This document shows positions 1-10,009 of a stretch of 64,000 bases of DNA, piece after piece. A program made the translations under genes and the position numbers. This stretch comes from Saccharomycopsis crataegensis (Eukaryota > Ascomycota > Saccharomycetes > Ascoideales > Saccharomycopsidaceae), in the NCBI RefSeq assembly GCF_037102585.1, contig NW_027043822.1, positions 645,001 through 709,000 of the forward strand, in the 5' to 3' direction. Each line of letters begins with the position of its first letter. Within the stretch, counting starts at the first letter, position 1. Under the pieces are notes generated by a model, which did no database searches, was not told the DNA's origin, and worked only from the letters and a program-made list of their open reading frames with translations.

Positions 1-1278
1 GAGGTGGTGAACAAATATAAATAGGTTCTCCCAGTCTTATATGCCCTGATACTATCAATAAAGCTTTGCTTCTTGATTAATGAAAAGATATAAATTAGCA
101 ATAACATAAATGGGAACGAAACAAGAATAGGGTGAAGGATTTTCTTCCATTTTGCAGGACTCAACAATGCAATTTTGAATAATATGATCGAAATTCCAAG
201 ATGTAGTGGCAATGCATAATCACAGGCAAAATAAATCGGGATCCCCGTAATGAAAAGCGTGGTATACACTCCCCAATCAAAATATTTCATAATTCTTTGA
301 GAAATGGCTCTCGAGCGTTTTGGTAACTTGGCAATATATTGGTTGATTTTTTCTCGCTGTAATTCTTCCTGTTTAGCTTCTTGCTCGATGGCTTCCATTC
401 TATCAGTCACTTCAAGGTTCAAAGCTGATTCAGGAAGCTCAATCGATGACGACCTTCGGCGATTGTCGGTGGCATTTGAGTCACTGAAAATATTCTTCTT
501 TGCATGCCTGAGATCTTTACCTTCTTCTATATTACTGTTTATATCATTATCAACCGACTGATTCACGATTTCTAAACTTGAGCCTCGTAATCTGTCAGTT
601 AATTCAATATCTTCATTGGTAAATCCATCAGATACCTCGTCATTAATACTTTCTGCATCTTCTATTGAAGATCTTCTGGTTTGATTCAATAAAAACTGTA
701 ATGATTTCACAAGATATGCCATCGAGACAAACATTGCGAGATACCCGATCACGAACACCGCAGCAATGATGAACGCTTCCGTGACCGTGATCTTATCGGC
801 TAATGGCAACGTCACAAATGCGGGAATGAAAAACAAATTGATCCATTTGAGAGCAAAGTTTGCTGGAACCTCGATCACTTTGATGATGTGTGAAGTGATA
901 AATTTGCCAAAAATCTTTTGCGATAATAATAATAAAACGTACAAGATCAACATCAAGGCGACGGACGCCGGGAACTCGATCTTTATCTTCTCGATCACTA
1001 TATTGACCCCATACAAAATGCAGAGCACAAGAACACAGCCAATGGGCACAAGTATGTAATTATGTAAAAGGATTCTATTATTGATCCGGAAACTCTAGTG
1101 ATTGGAACAAATTGTCAGTGATTTCATTTCTTTCGATGCATAAAATGCAATAACGCTATTATTTACTTACCAACACTACCCCATCCCTCAAATCTTTTAA
1201 TATATTTTGTTTATCATCGCTCGAACTGAGAGAACCAGATGATCCTCTGATTATCAGGGGAGCCGAAGTTTCTTCCAT
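1..1278 (-). CDS. LrgB-like integral membrane protein (5' part, spliced)
   Basis: Two exons on the minus strand: 1278-1171 (36 codons) and 1094 down to the window edge. The gene continues past position 1. I chose the ATG at 1278 because the ORF then runs straight into a GTAAGT donor, and exon 2 stays open for over 1 kb with no stop. Exon 2 encodes hydrophobic helices (for example ILVPIGCVLVLCILYGV), then a long hydrophilic, acidic and Arg-rich loop, then a second membrane part beginning DWGVYTTLFITGIPIYFA. This two-block layout with an inserted loop is known for fungal LrgB-type proteins, relatives of bacterial LrgB/CidB and the plant plastid glycolate/glycerate transporter PLGG1. The fungal function is not established; transport of a small organic acid is only inference. 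The last part of the protein is outside the window. Confidence 0.75.
1095..1170 (-). other. spliceosomal intron, 76 nt
   Basis: On the minus strand the intron begins GTAAGT (plus 1165-1170), carries a branch-like CACTGAC, and ends CACTAG at plus 1095. Both flanking exons are in phase 0, and splicing joins 36 codons to an exon that reads SFRINNRILL and on into the LrgB-like domain. It is the only well-supported intron I see in the window. Confidence 0.7.
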
Positions 1279-1505
1279 GATGTTTGAATAGTATTCTAAC
1301 CTTCCCAAATGCTCAAAAAAAAAAAAAAAAAATAAAAAACAAACTGTATGGTGATGATGTCCCCCCACATTGTTATATATGAAGATAAAAAAAAAAAAAA
1401 AAAAAAAGTTTCCCCATCACGCATGGAACTGCTGATGAGTCGGAAGATTACGATCGTTAATATATTACATTTTATATTAAATTTTATATTACATTCCACT
1501 ATAAA

Positions 1506-2459
1506 CTAGGTCAAATCTATGATCTCAACAGAGTCTAGAGGGTCCACTTTCTTCTTCTTCAACTTCTTTCTGACAGGTGTCTCCGTGTCCGACTCATAAT
1601 CAAGGTCGATGATCTGTTTCCGGTCTTCCTTCACCGACATGGCCTGTGTCATTCCTTCCTCCTTCTTAATCACGTATCCGCGATTTTCTTCTGTGGAAAT
1701 GATGATCTCCTTCACCACTTCGATTTCCAATTCACTATCTTCAGGCTCATATTCTTCTTTATGGGCTGCCTCTTCCGCGCACCACATATTATCCTGTAAC
1801 CTTCTCTGCGCTGCCTCCGCCACAAGTTCTCTTAGCGACTTCTTAGGACCGGCAGCACTACGCTTATCTTTATCATTATTATTGTCATTAGTCCCAAGCT
1901 TTCTTACTTCCGACTTATAGCTCTTCGTGGGCTTCAATCTATTTATTCGTGACTGGTTCTCATTACGAGTTGCTCGGCCTCCCAACTTTTCCGCCTCGGC
2001 GAAGTACCCCGTGGTTTCATACGCTGATTTCATGCTTATCTGATGGTATCGCTGCTTGAATTGCTCGAGTTTATCATAAAACGCCTTATTATGTGGACCA
2101 TGAGTGTTATGGACTAGTTCATGCAATGCGGTTCCTAGGATATCCCCAAACAGTAAGAACTTGCGGTCGTTCCAATGATCTCGAAGACGGATCAACACTT
2201 TTTGGCCTCGGTTGACATTAAGTCCCAATAGCTCTTGTTTCTTGGGGAACATCTCGCATAGTAGACCGACTTTCAAGTTGTTTTCCCTCATAATCGGGGC
2301 GATCGACACCGCAACACGATGAAGCATTTCTAGCGCCTTATCCTTATCCGGTTTCCGCTGCAACGAGGCAATCTTCTTTATTAGCGGTGTGGGCGATGGG
2401 AGGTTCGGCTGGCTCTCTTTTGTTTTTCTTGTTGTTCTTGATCTTTCTTCAACCACCAT
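1506..2459 (-). CDS. WSS1: Wss1-type DNA-protein crosslink metalloprotease
   Basis: 317 residues. A WLM metallopeptidase domain (about 35-170) holds the zinc site HELVHN at 113-118 followed by THGPH, i.e. HExxH plus a third His as in Wss1/SPRTN proteases. Glu114 is the expected catalytic residue. A short RELVAEAAQRR-like stretch with a DNMWC motif near 225 also matches the Wss1 C-terminal half. The protein ends VEIIDLT, a SUMO-interacting motif, and a second hydrophobic-acidic patch (IIDLDYES) lies about 30 residues earlier. The family degrades proteins crosslinked to DNA and acts on SUMOylated targets with Cdc48 in the nucleus. The length is close to the S. cerevisiae protein. Residue 103, inside the conserved strand before the zinc site, is encoded by CTG (plus 2151-2153), where relatives have Pro. 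Confidence 0.92.
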   Translation of the reverse strand: MVVEERSRTTRKTKESQPNLPSPTPLIKKIASLQRKPDKDKALEMLHRVAVSIAPIMRENNLKVGLLCEMFPKKQELLGLNVNRGQKVLIRLRDHWNDRKFLLFGDILGTALHELVHNTHGPHNKAFYDKLEQFKQRYHQISMKSAYETTGYFAEAEKLGGRATRNENQSRINRLKPTKSYKSEVRKLGTNDNNNDKDKRSAAGPKKSLRELVAEAAQRRLQDNMWCAEEAAHKEEYEPEDSELEIEVVKEIIISTEENRGYVIKKEEGMTQAMSVKEDRKQIIDLDYESDTETPVRKKLKKKKVDPLDSVEIIDLT

Positions 2460-2751
2460 CCTGGACGATATCTATAATAGTAACACTCATTAGAATAAAG
2501 GTACCTCATCGCTATACAAAGAAGAAGAAGCAGAAACAAGAAAAGAAAAAAAAAAACGTCACGAGATAATTCACGTGTTTCAGCCAACATTTTTCTCCCC
2601 ATTTCACAGGTCAATTGTCAACTTGGGTGTTAGAAATATGTAGAAAGTGGCGAAACATGGGGCTGGCTCATTTTGAATAATAATAAATTAGTAGAATACA
2701 TTTAGTTGTTAGAATACAGCCAATCACAACCCATTTGGTTGAAAAAAAAAA

Positions 2752-3987
2752 TCAGCATTCATCCCATTCAATTCCAGTAACCACGACAGGGGCATCCTCA
2801 TCATCTTCATCAATGTAATATTGCAAGCTACCATCGAGGTTTTTCAAGTAATTTTCATTATCTTCAAAATCTTGGGGAACCTCAAACGAATCCTCATTGA
2901 TATCTTCAAACCTGTCTATCAAAACATTTTTTACTTTCATCAAATCTTCATTAAGGCTTCGTTTCATATAGGTCTTTTTATCACCTAGCTCCAGAATAAT
3001 CGACTGAAAAGACTTTATGGCCCCAATAACATTTCTCACGTCGATCATATCTGTATCAAAATTGAAATACTCCTCAGATATCAAGGTGAACTGTTGCTCT
3101 AGTAGCATTAGAAATTTGCGTAGATCAGTAGGTTTGTCGGAAATAAACTGCTTAGAGTCTGAATATACTTTCAACATGTTGTTGTATTGTCTCGCGGCGG
3201 CGTAATTTCCGAATAGCCACACCATTAAATAGCAAAATTGGAACTGACCAAAGAACTCTTGCAAATGTTTGAATCCCAGCGTAGACAACACGATATTTTC
3301 GAAATACCATGACTTATCAAGACAATCGGTGGTTTTTTCTGAATCGGTGGCATTCGGGCGATAGGTGATTTTTGTTTCTATAGCGGGGAAATTGAACAAA
3401 CTTTCCGAATCATCAATGAGGGTGGAATAGTCGGTGTCAGGGGTAGTTCGTTTCAATTCTGAAAGCAAAATTTTATTTTCTTCCGTGGAACTGGTGACCG
3501 TGCAAACTTTCCAGCCAAGTCTCTTGGTTGCACCTCTGGGAAGTACAATCACCTTATCCAATATTGACGCGGTTATATGGTCAGTTAAAACCAGCCACGA
3601 GACACAACGATCATCTGTCATGATTGAGTTGTAACCAACCATGAAATTATAATCATGCCCCAAACTCTCTGTCATCATTTCAAATTGTTGTTGGTCATCT
3701 ACAGACCTTAGTTCAAAATCCTCGATCTGGGAATTATATCTCGACAATAAAAGCTGTCGACTAGTAAAGAGACAAATACCATACTTTACACTGGAAGATG
3801 TTTGAGCAAAATGAATAATGTGTAATCCTGGGGGTATCAACTTCATTCCTCTAAATGTTTGGTTGACATTGAATGTTTGGGAGTCAATCCCAATCAAGGG
3901 CACAGAAGAAGGGTCATCTCCACCAGAAGAAGAAAATGACAAGTCTGTAAAATAGATTGTTGTCAACGGGGGGATTGAGGAACTCAT
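2752..3987 (-). CDS. AAR2: Aar2-type U5 snRNP assembly factor
   Basis: 411 residues. The N-terminal part carries the Aar2 signature order: a GIDSQTF-like strand, a GMKLIPPGLHIIHF segment and a YGICLF strand, then a second helical domain from about residue 215 with the LGFKHLQEFFGQFQF and NYAAARQYNNML helices. Aar2 holds Prp8 in a cytoplasmic and nuclear assembly intermediate before Brr2 replaces it in the mature U5 snRNP. In S. cerevisiae it was found through a1 pre-mRNA splicing. The tail is strongly acidic (DEDDEDAP) and ends EWDEC. It lies in tandem with WSS1, about 290 bp upstream of it, and divergent from the chitinase gene. I see no sign of truncation. Confidence 0.85.
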   Translation of the reverse strand: MSSSIPPLTTIYFTDLSFSSSGGDDPSSVPLIGIDSQTFNVNQTFRGMKLIPPGLHIIHFAQTSSSVKYGICLFTSRQLLLSRYNSQIEDFELRSVDDQQQFEMMTESLGHDYNFMVGYNSIMTDDRCVSWLVLTDHITASILDKVIVLPRGATKRLGWKVCTVTSSTEENKILLSELKRTTPDTDYSTLIDDSESLFNFPAIETKITYRPNATDSEKTTDCLDKSWYFENIVLSTLGFKHLQEFFGQFQFCYLMVWLFGNYAAARQYNNMLKVYSDSKQFISDKPTDLRKFLMLLEQQFTLISEEYFNFDTDMIDVRNVIGAIKSFQSIILELGDKKTYMKRSLNEDLMKVKNVLIDRFEDINEDSFEVPQDFEDNENYLKNLDGSLQYYIDEDDEDAPVVVTGIEWDEC

Positions 3988-4878
3988 TATTGTTTCGTAT
4001 GGTACACTTTTGCCCTAAATCATCATCCATCAGTGGGAATTTTTTGTTCCAACAATCTGGAGCGGTTACGTGCACTACGGCAGCATTATTTTGATGGGAA
4101 GATTCTTTTCAGCGTAGACCTTCTTTACAACATGTGTGTTTCTTCTATATTGATATCTTTACACTAAAACTGAAAATTAGTCATGGCTAACTTCTATCAC
4201 TTTTAATTGTTTGGACTTTTGCTACGCAACCTTTTTTTTTTTTCCCGAGGGACTTCTAAGTTTTGCTACCATGAACAAGTACTAGAATGATTGTCCCAAA
4301 AATACCGAATGGGAAATGTATCACAACAGGTAGATTGTTAAATGAGATCCTTATTTACTTTATCCTTCTATCCTATTTCTGCTTTACTACTTTTTTTTAT
4401 TGAAGTTCTCACCCCCAAAGACAAGAGGAAAACAATAAGTAGGAGAAATATCTCTCCATCTACAACCTGCCATACTGTTCTTCCTAATCCAGGAAGAGAG
4501 AAAAAAGGCATATTCAACCAAAATAATATCAAGAGTGACATATAGGTATCTGTTACGATAGATTTTATGCCCATACTTCAGTATCGGGTGCCATTACTCA
4601 AGGAGAATTCCGTGGACACGCGCATATCAAGGAAAATGCCATAGATTTCTCAAAGGGCAATTATGGTGAGAGTGCATAACACTAGTGCACGAGGCCAACT
4701 TGAAAGCACAAAAAATAAAAATAAGAATGAAGAAATCAAGGCTCTGTTGAAAAGAATGCTGCCATATGGCCATCATTGTCATATAAATGGGAGGATTTCC
4801 TTCAAGCTTTATTGTCAGGACCGTTGATGAAATGTTAATTATTTAACATTCTACATCATACATAATCATATAAACATC
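3988..4878. other. divergent promoter region AAR2 / chitinase
   Basis: 891 bp without a convincing gene. Short overlapping ORFs at 4342-4574 have no recognisable content. Close to the chitinase start lies a TATA-like element, and AAR2 starts at the other edge. T-runs are present near 4230. I did not find clear Ace2/Swi5-type CCAGC sites in the 250 bp before the chitinase. Confidence 0.5.
4782..4788 (+). promoter_or_regulatory. TATA box of the chitinase gene
   Basis: TATAAAT lies 91 bp upstream of the chitinase ATG, in a normal position for a regulated yeast promoter. Confidence 0.5.
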
Positions 4879-6357
4879 ATGATCGCCTGGTTCAGTTTCT
4901 TTTTGCTATCCCTTCTCTTCAATAATAATGTACACGCAGCATACCAACCCGATGGCCATAATATTGCGTTATATTGGGGTGCTGGTGGTGGCCAGAAAAG
5001 TCTTGGATATTACTGCAAGTCTGGAGCTGCCGATATCATGATGATCTCGTTCTTGAATAACTGGAACGCTGACTCTTGTTCTTTCAACTTCGGCAACGCG
5101 TGTGGTGCTTCTCCTGGTCCATGCACCCAGATTGAAGAGGATATAAAGACATGTCAAAGTTTAGGGATCAAAGTTCTCCTCAGTTTTGGTGGTGATGACC
5201 GTCGTGGAAAGTATGGGTTGAAAAACGATCTCCAAGGGGAAAGTTTGGCCGAAGTGTTCTACAACATGTTCCATCCTAACGGTAATGCCACTGTCAAGCC
5301 ATTTGGTACTGCAGAAATTGATGGTATTGATTTTGACATTGAAAACGGTAATGACAATGGATTGGCGGCGTTGGTCACCAAGCTCAGAAGCCTTTGGACT
5401 ACAAAGACGTTACTTGTTTCTGCTTGTCCCCAATGCCCATATCCTGATGGGAACGTTTTGAATTTGTTGAAAGATAAAAACGCTAAAGTTGACCTTGCAT
5501 TTATTCAATATTACAACAACGCTTGTGGTATTAACCATGCTCTGAAGTTCAAGAAAAACTGGAAAGTTTGGGAGAATTTCCAACAAACTTTGGCAGGGAA
5601 TTCTAACTTAAAGTTGTATATTGGTATGTCTGCTTCATCGGGATCTGGATACACAAAACCTGCCGCATACGTTAACGAGACTTCAGCAGATGCCAGAACT
5701 TTTGGTAACTTTGGTGGATTTTTCTTATGGGATGCCGCCAGTGGGTTCACCAATGTCGATAAAACCACGGGTCTTAACCAAATTTACGGGATCAGAAACA
5801 TTATAAGAGACGAAGTTGTCACCTCTTCCGTCATTACCAGCTCAGCCACTTCTACCAGTCTTAGTACATTTGTCTCCCTGGCCACCGAAACCCTTGTTAG
5901 CACCTCCACTTCCATTTTAACCGTTTCTACAACCGAATACACTCGTGTCACCGAAACTTCTACCGTTACTTCTACTTCTGGCCAATCTACTGAAAAATTT
6001 ACTGTTTTGCTTGCTCATGGTACTAATGTTCCTACAGTATTTGTGTCTACGGATCTTGCGGAAAGTACTGAAGTCACCGTTGTTCAATCTACTTCGATTT
6101 CCACCTCGTTATCTGCTTCGGCTACTACCACTACCACCACTTACTTGTCAGAAATTTCCACTTCCACTGCGTCTTCTTCCTCTTCATCTTTAATTGCTAA
6201 TGCCAAAAGAATGGCACCAACAACTTCAGAGTCTTCCCTGGTCATGGCTACAAAAACCTCGCTTTCCACCGTATTGACGACAAATGCTGCTGGAGCTCAG
6301 GCAAAACGTGTAATCACAATTGTTTCCACCATAGCCATACCACAGTCTCTTCATTAA
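4879..6357 (+). CDS. CTS1: secreted GH18 endochitinase, Cts1 type
   Basis: 492 residues. A signal peptide (about 1-20, cleavage near VHA-AYQP) is followed by a GH18 class III chitinase barrel (about 25-310). The LLSFGGD strand sits at 100-106, and the catalytic DxxDxDxE motif DGIDFDIE at 148-155 with Glu155 as proton donor. Residues about 315-492 are a Ser/Thr-rich, presumably O-mannosylated region. In S. cerevisiae Cts1 the tail ends with a Cys-rich chitin-binding module; here I see no such module and no typical GPI signal. The role is hydrolysis of septal chitin during daughter-cell separation, outside the cell. Three CTG codons occur in the gene, at 5542, 5878 and 6238; the last two are in the Ser/Thr-rich tail. 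Confidence 0.9.
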   Translation: MIAWFSFFLLSLLFNNNVHAAYQPDGHNIALYWGAGGGQKSLGYYCKSGAADIMMISFLNNWNADSCSFNFGNACGASPGPCTQIEEDIKTCQSLGIKVLLSFGGDDRRGKYGLKNDLQGESLAEVFYNMFHPNGNATVKPFGTAEIDGIDFDIENGNDNGLAALVTKLRSLWTTKTLLVSACPQCPYPDGNVLNLLKDKNAKVDLAFIQYYNNACGINHALKFKKNWKVWENFQQTLAGNSNLKLYIGMSASSGSGYTKPAAYVNETSADARTFGNFGGFFLWDAASGFTNVDKTTGLNQIYGIRNIIRDEVVTSSVITSSATSTSLSTFVSLATETLVSTSTSILTVSTTEYTRVTETSTVTSTSGQSTEKFTVLLAHGTNVPTVFVSTDLAESTEVTVVQSTSISTSLSASATTTTTTYLSEISTSTASSSSSSLIANAKRMAPTTSESSLVMATKTSLSTVLTTNAAGAQAKRVITIVSTIAIPQSLH

Positions 6358-6598
6358 CTGGCTTAAATAATTCCTTTATATAAAAGCTGGACTTTTATAT
6401 TCAATTTTTGCTCATTATTTTCTCTCTTTTAATTTGTTTCGCTTATCTTTTAGTTTTTGTCTTTTCTTTCTCCTTTATTTCGCTTCTTTTTTAATTATTC
6501 TCAAAAGTTAGGATATTTTTTTTTTACTCAATAGACTTTTCTCTTTTCTGGAATTTATTTTTGGATACTCAATTCGTAATAGCTATGTCTATTCATGT

Positions 6599-6631
<33 letters not shown>

Positions 6632-6983
6632 GCTGACGGTCAGGAATGATACGACTAGGAGATTTCATTTTTCTTTATATTTTTGAATTCCTATAAGGCA
6701 TTTAATTTTGGATATGATGGTTGCCTAGTTTTGAAATTTCAATCTTACGTAACTTCAAATGAATATGAATAATACAACGTCCCGTCAAATTTTAAACTAA
6801 GAGAATTCAAGAGGCACAAAATAAATGGTGAAGAAAAAAAAAATCTAACCCCACTGTCATTCAAGAACAGCAAAAAAAAAAAAAAAAAATAATAATATGG
6901 CCAACCAAAGTAGAATCAAAAGGTGAAAAAGAAAACAAACAAAAAAGTAAAAAAGTAAAAAATATAATTTTTTTCAAAAAAAA
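6358..6983. other. convergent intergenic region with A/T runs
   Basis: 626 bp between the 3' ends of the chitinase and ECM14 genes. It holds T-rich terminator-like sequence after the chitinase, an AAT microsatellite and poly-A tracts near 6833-6890 and 6940-6985. No gene is seen. Confidence 0.6.
6601..6631. repeat. (AAT)n microsatellite
   Basis: About ten perfect AAT units in the 3' spacer of the chitinase gene. Likely length-variable between strains. Confidence 0.9.
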
Positions 6984-8468
6984 TCACAATTCCGGATCCA
7001 AAATAAAATCAAAGAAATATTTGACTGCTTCATAAACTTCCTCCCCAACAGGTTTGATGAACTTGGAAGGTAATAAGAACCCATGAGATCCCGAGTCTCT
7101 CAATTTAATTTGAAATGCCCAATGTGCCATGGCGGTACTGTATAAATAATCCAAAGACGATCCGCTACCCATACCCGGTGTCAAATCGACATTTTTGTCC
7201 TTGCAAGCAGGGGTCACCAAGTAATTCTTACCAGAGTTAAGTCTAATGGCCTTGGACAACCCATAGGCCAATTCAAGCAAATTCTCTTCGTCTCTTGGAC
7301 GGTGTTCACAACTGTAGGCGTACGGATACAAGATTTCTTGTGCATAAGAATGAAGATCAATGTATCCATAGAGTTGTAAATGTTGATGATTTGCCTTAGA
7401 GGAGTTCAAAAATTCCTCGAATTGTGCCACCTCAAGGGCTTCCTTTGGAACTTCTCCACTGTAATCTTCATCACATGGCCAAGAGGTTTCTTCAGTTTTC
7501 TCCCATCGATAATCAAAGGAGTGATCAATGTCGATCCCAAAACATCTTGGTAAGTAGGTCTCTTGACGGTTTTTACGCCAAAGTCTGTCATTAGTCCAAC
7601 TGTAAGTGTAACCATCAGGGTTGAATACCGGTACCACTAGAATATTCAATTGATTGAGATAATCGGTCTCTGGTTTGGATATCCCATACTTTGTTAATAG
7701 CTGAAAAATGATATAGTTGGCGGAAGTCACAGAAATCCATTCTCTAGCATGGATTCCCGCAGCAATAATGATGGTCTTGTTGTTAGGATTGTTGCCTTCA
7801 GAGAATCTGGAAGTATCAATGTACAACGCCTTCAATTTCTGACCTTCAAAGGTGGTTCCAAAATTCTCGACAGAAACAAACCCAGAATATGTTTCTGCAA
7901 GCAAGTCAAACCACGAATAAATTGTTTTCAAAGGTCTATATTCTTTGAAAAATAGCTCGTCATCCAATGCTACAATCTCATCATCATCTTGGGCATTAAA
8001 AAAGTTTTTTGGGTAACTCTCAAAAATTTTTTGAGCAAGGTCATCAATGATTATAGAATATTCATCTACCTTAATTTCTGAAGATTCGAGTAATGGTTGG
8101 AGCTCATCTCTTGGAAGTTTTATGTCCATAAAAGTTTGACTTCTAGACCATACATCGCAATTATTGCAGTTTTTCATAATTTCACGCTCCATAACAGTTT
8201 TAGGATCCATAGCGAGACGAATCACAATATCATTTTCGTAACCAGAAAGATCGATTGGCCATTCAGATTGGTTTACTGTGGAATAATGGATATCATCTTC
8301 TTCAGCGGTTACTTGAGATTGTTGGAAAGGATTGTATTTAGAAAGGTCAAATTGCTGAACATCCTGGATAGCGTCAAAGACCCCGGCCTTGATGGTTTCT
8401 TTTGAGATGGAGAAGGCATCAACAGAGCTGATGAGAGCCAATGGCAAGAGCGCCCCTTGGAATTTCAT
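6984..8468 (-). CDS. ECM14: Ecm14-type inactive metallocarboxypeptidase (M14)
   Basis: 494 residues: signal peptide (1-18), prodomain to about 170, M14 carboxypeptidase fold about 180-490. The zinc ligands are kept: His240 and Glu243 in HAREW, and His373 in DLHSY. The catalytic Glu of active M14 enzymes (FELRD context) is Lys455 here (IKLRD), and the substrate-binding Asn-Arg pair (normally GVDxNRN) is Asp315-His316 in GIDIDHSFD. These same substitutions mark fungal Ecm14, a secreted or vacuolar pseudopeptidase linked to cell-wall phenotypes, so this is a conserved pseudoenzyme and not a decayed gene. The C-terminal FLLPSKFI block is also typical. Convergent with the chitinase gene. Confidence 0.92.
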   Translation of the reverse strand: MKFQGALLPLALISSVDAFSISKETIKAGVFDAIQDVQQFDLSKYNPFQQSQVTAEEDDIHYSTVNQSEWPIDLSGYENDIVIRLAMDPKTVMEREIMKNCNNCDVWSRSQTFMDIKLPRDELQPLLESSEIKVDEYSIIIDDLAQKIFESYPKNFFNAQDDDEIVALDDELFFKEYRPLKTIYSWFDLLAETYSGFVSVENFGTTFEGQKLKALYIDTSRFSEGNNPNNKTIIIAAGIHAREWISVTSANYIIFQLLTKYGISKPETDYLNQLNILVVPVFNPDGYTYSWTNDRLWRKNRQETYLPRCFGIDIDHSFDYRWEKTEETSWPCDEDYSGEVPKEALEVAQFEEFLNSSKANHQHLQLYGYIDLHSYAQEILYPYAYSCEHRPRDEENLLELAYGLSKAIRLNSGKNYLVTPACKDKNVDLTPGMGSGSSLDYLYSTAMAHWAFQIKLRDSGSHGFLLPSKFIKPVGEEVYEAVKYFFDFILDPEL

Positions 8469-8826
8469 GATATTTGGCGCTTGGTCCTTTCTTTCTGGGG
8501 GAATGGGAAATTCACAATACTGCTTCTTTCACATAAGCGGCAGTTTTGTTGTTGCCCACGATCTGCGATGGTTACCCGGTGTGTTTGTGTCACTACAATA
8601 ATTGACTAAGAAGAAAGTATCAAGAGAATCATAATGATGAAGATAATATACATATATGAGAAAGCATATGAGGGGAGTGAAAATGTGATTTTATAAATAA
8701 CACTTACCCCTAATTATATAGATATAGAAAAGCACTGTAACCGAATTATAAATGGACACTCAAGAGACCAGCTCTGGAAGAAGAGAAGCTATAATACAAC
8801 AAAAAATAACCAAAATGGAAAGCAAC
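8469..8826. other. ECM14 promoter / 3' region of the small upstream gene
   Basis: 358 bp between two minus-strand genes. AT-rich with a weak purine-rich stretch. No further gene seen. Confidence 0.5.
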
Positions 8827-9090
8827 CTAGTCAAAGGCATATATGGTCTTTGACTTCCTCAATAACGAGCCATCAATGACACTGGGCAACAAGAACACTT
8901 CGTGGGGATTCTGCAGGCAGTGGCCGTCACACACTTCCGAACCGCCTTGCGTAGTGCTATTGTAGTAGCTATACAAGTAACTGCTGTCAGCACCAGAAGC
9001 ACAATTCCCAGTATTGCTATTTACTGATAAATTAGAGTTAGAATTGCGAGGCATTCCATAGAAGCTTGTACTGTTTTCAGAAGAGGACAT
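8827..9090 (-). CDS. small protein of unknown function, stress-type promoter
   Basis: 87 residues; I do not recognise it. The N-terminal half is Ser/Asn-rich (many SNSN runs) with a Tyr cluster (SSYLYSYYNS). The C-terminal half holds EVCDGHC, a second possible metal or disulfide site, then a hydrophobic segment FLLPSVIDGSLL and a basic end. No signal peptide or membrane helix is clear. Support for a real gene is mainly the promoter: a TATAAATA on the same strand 134 bp upstream of the ATG, with an AGGGG element 13 bp before it. A long gene-free stretch lies upstream, as at many regulated yeast genes. It could still be a chance ORF; a homology search would settle that. Confidence 0.45.
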   Translation of the reverse strand: MSSSENSTSFYGMPRNSNSNLSVNSNTGNCASGADSSYLYSYYNSTTQGGSEVCDGHCLQNPHEVFLLPSVIDGSLLRKSKTIYAFD

Positions 9091-9223
9091 TGTTTGGATG
9101 TGTCAGCAAAAGTGAAAAACAAACAGTAGCAGTGAAGAAGACCCCCGAGTATATGCGTACTATCAAAAACCAGCAGCAAAAAAACATAACTTGCTAGCAA
9201 GAAGGGAAAGGGAAAGCCCTTGG

Positions 9224-9231
9224 TATTTATA
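9224..9231 (-). promoter_or_regulatory. TATA box of the small gene
   Basis: Minus strand TATAAATA, a perfect match to TATAWAWR, 134 bp before the ATG at 9090. Confidence 0.55.
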
Positions 9232-9243
9232 CCTCGGAGTGTG

Positions 9244-9248
9244 CCCCT
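9244..9248 (-). promoter_or_regulatory. STRE-like element (AGGGG on minus strand)
   Basis: CCCCT on the plus strand, 13 bp upstream of the TATA box. AGGGG is the Msn2/Msn4-type stress element core. Further AGGGG-type cores lie at about 9656-9660 and 9845-9850. Confidence 0.4.
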
Positions 9249-10009
9249 GTTTGGTGTCATTTTTGTGAAACTGCGGTGCCTAAAGCTCCATGCATTAGTT
9301 CGGCACCAATGATACAGCCTGGAAACTGGTAAATGAAAAAACAATCCCATCCACCTTATCATTGGGATACCTACCTCCCATCTTGTGTTTATGGTTTTGG
9401 GGAATCCTCGTTTTATCATTATGTTTTTCCAGGCTTGTAGCAGTTGCAAACTCTTCAAGTGTAATGGTTTTCCTCAATGATTACTCGCAAATTCCGCTCG
9501 TGAATGTTTGAGTTTAGGGACGGAATTACGGATACTGAGCACCACCATTTTATGATTGCACGGTGTCTTTCATACCAGATCCATCATTTCTAGAACTTCA
9601 GCTGTTTCATTCCCTGTGGACGCATTAATTATCCTTCGAAATAAAATTTCTAAAAAGGGGAGTCAGTAGCCATCTAGCAAGTTGCTGGTGGTTTTCCGGA
9701 GATCTCGTAAACTTGTTACAATAATTGAGATTATTAAATTAGAGATCTTTTTCTTATAAGCCAGTGCTATTCTGTTAATCTTTGGCCTACTCTTTTAAAT
9801 TTTGCCTACAATGTGGTCAGAAGTGTCGACTAAAAGTTACCTTACCCCCTTCGTATATTATTGGATGCACTGTTTTCCGCAATGAGCAGGAGTATAATGT
9901 CAAATATTTAGTTCAATACCGCCTCTTGTGTCATATCATGCAGTACTTATGAATGTTTCAAGAAACCAAAATTACATCGTCAATTATTGGTGTATTAAAA
10001 TCAAAGTAT

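Larger units (their letters stand above)
9091..10009. other. long upstream region of the small gene
   Basis: 919 bp between the small gene and the methyltransferase gene, both on the minus strand. It contains the TATA element and several STRE-like sites. ORFs on either strand here are short and featureless. Confidence 0.5.

Noticed and set aside
4342-4574. Two overlapping ORFs of 67 and 68 codons
   Set aside because: No signature, overlapping on opposite strands, in a promoter region.
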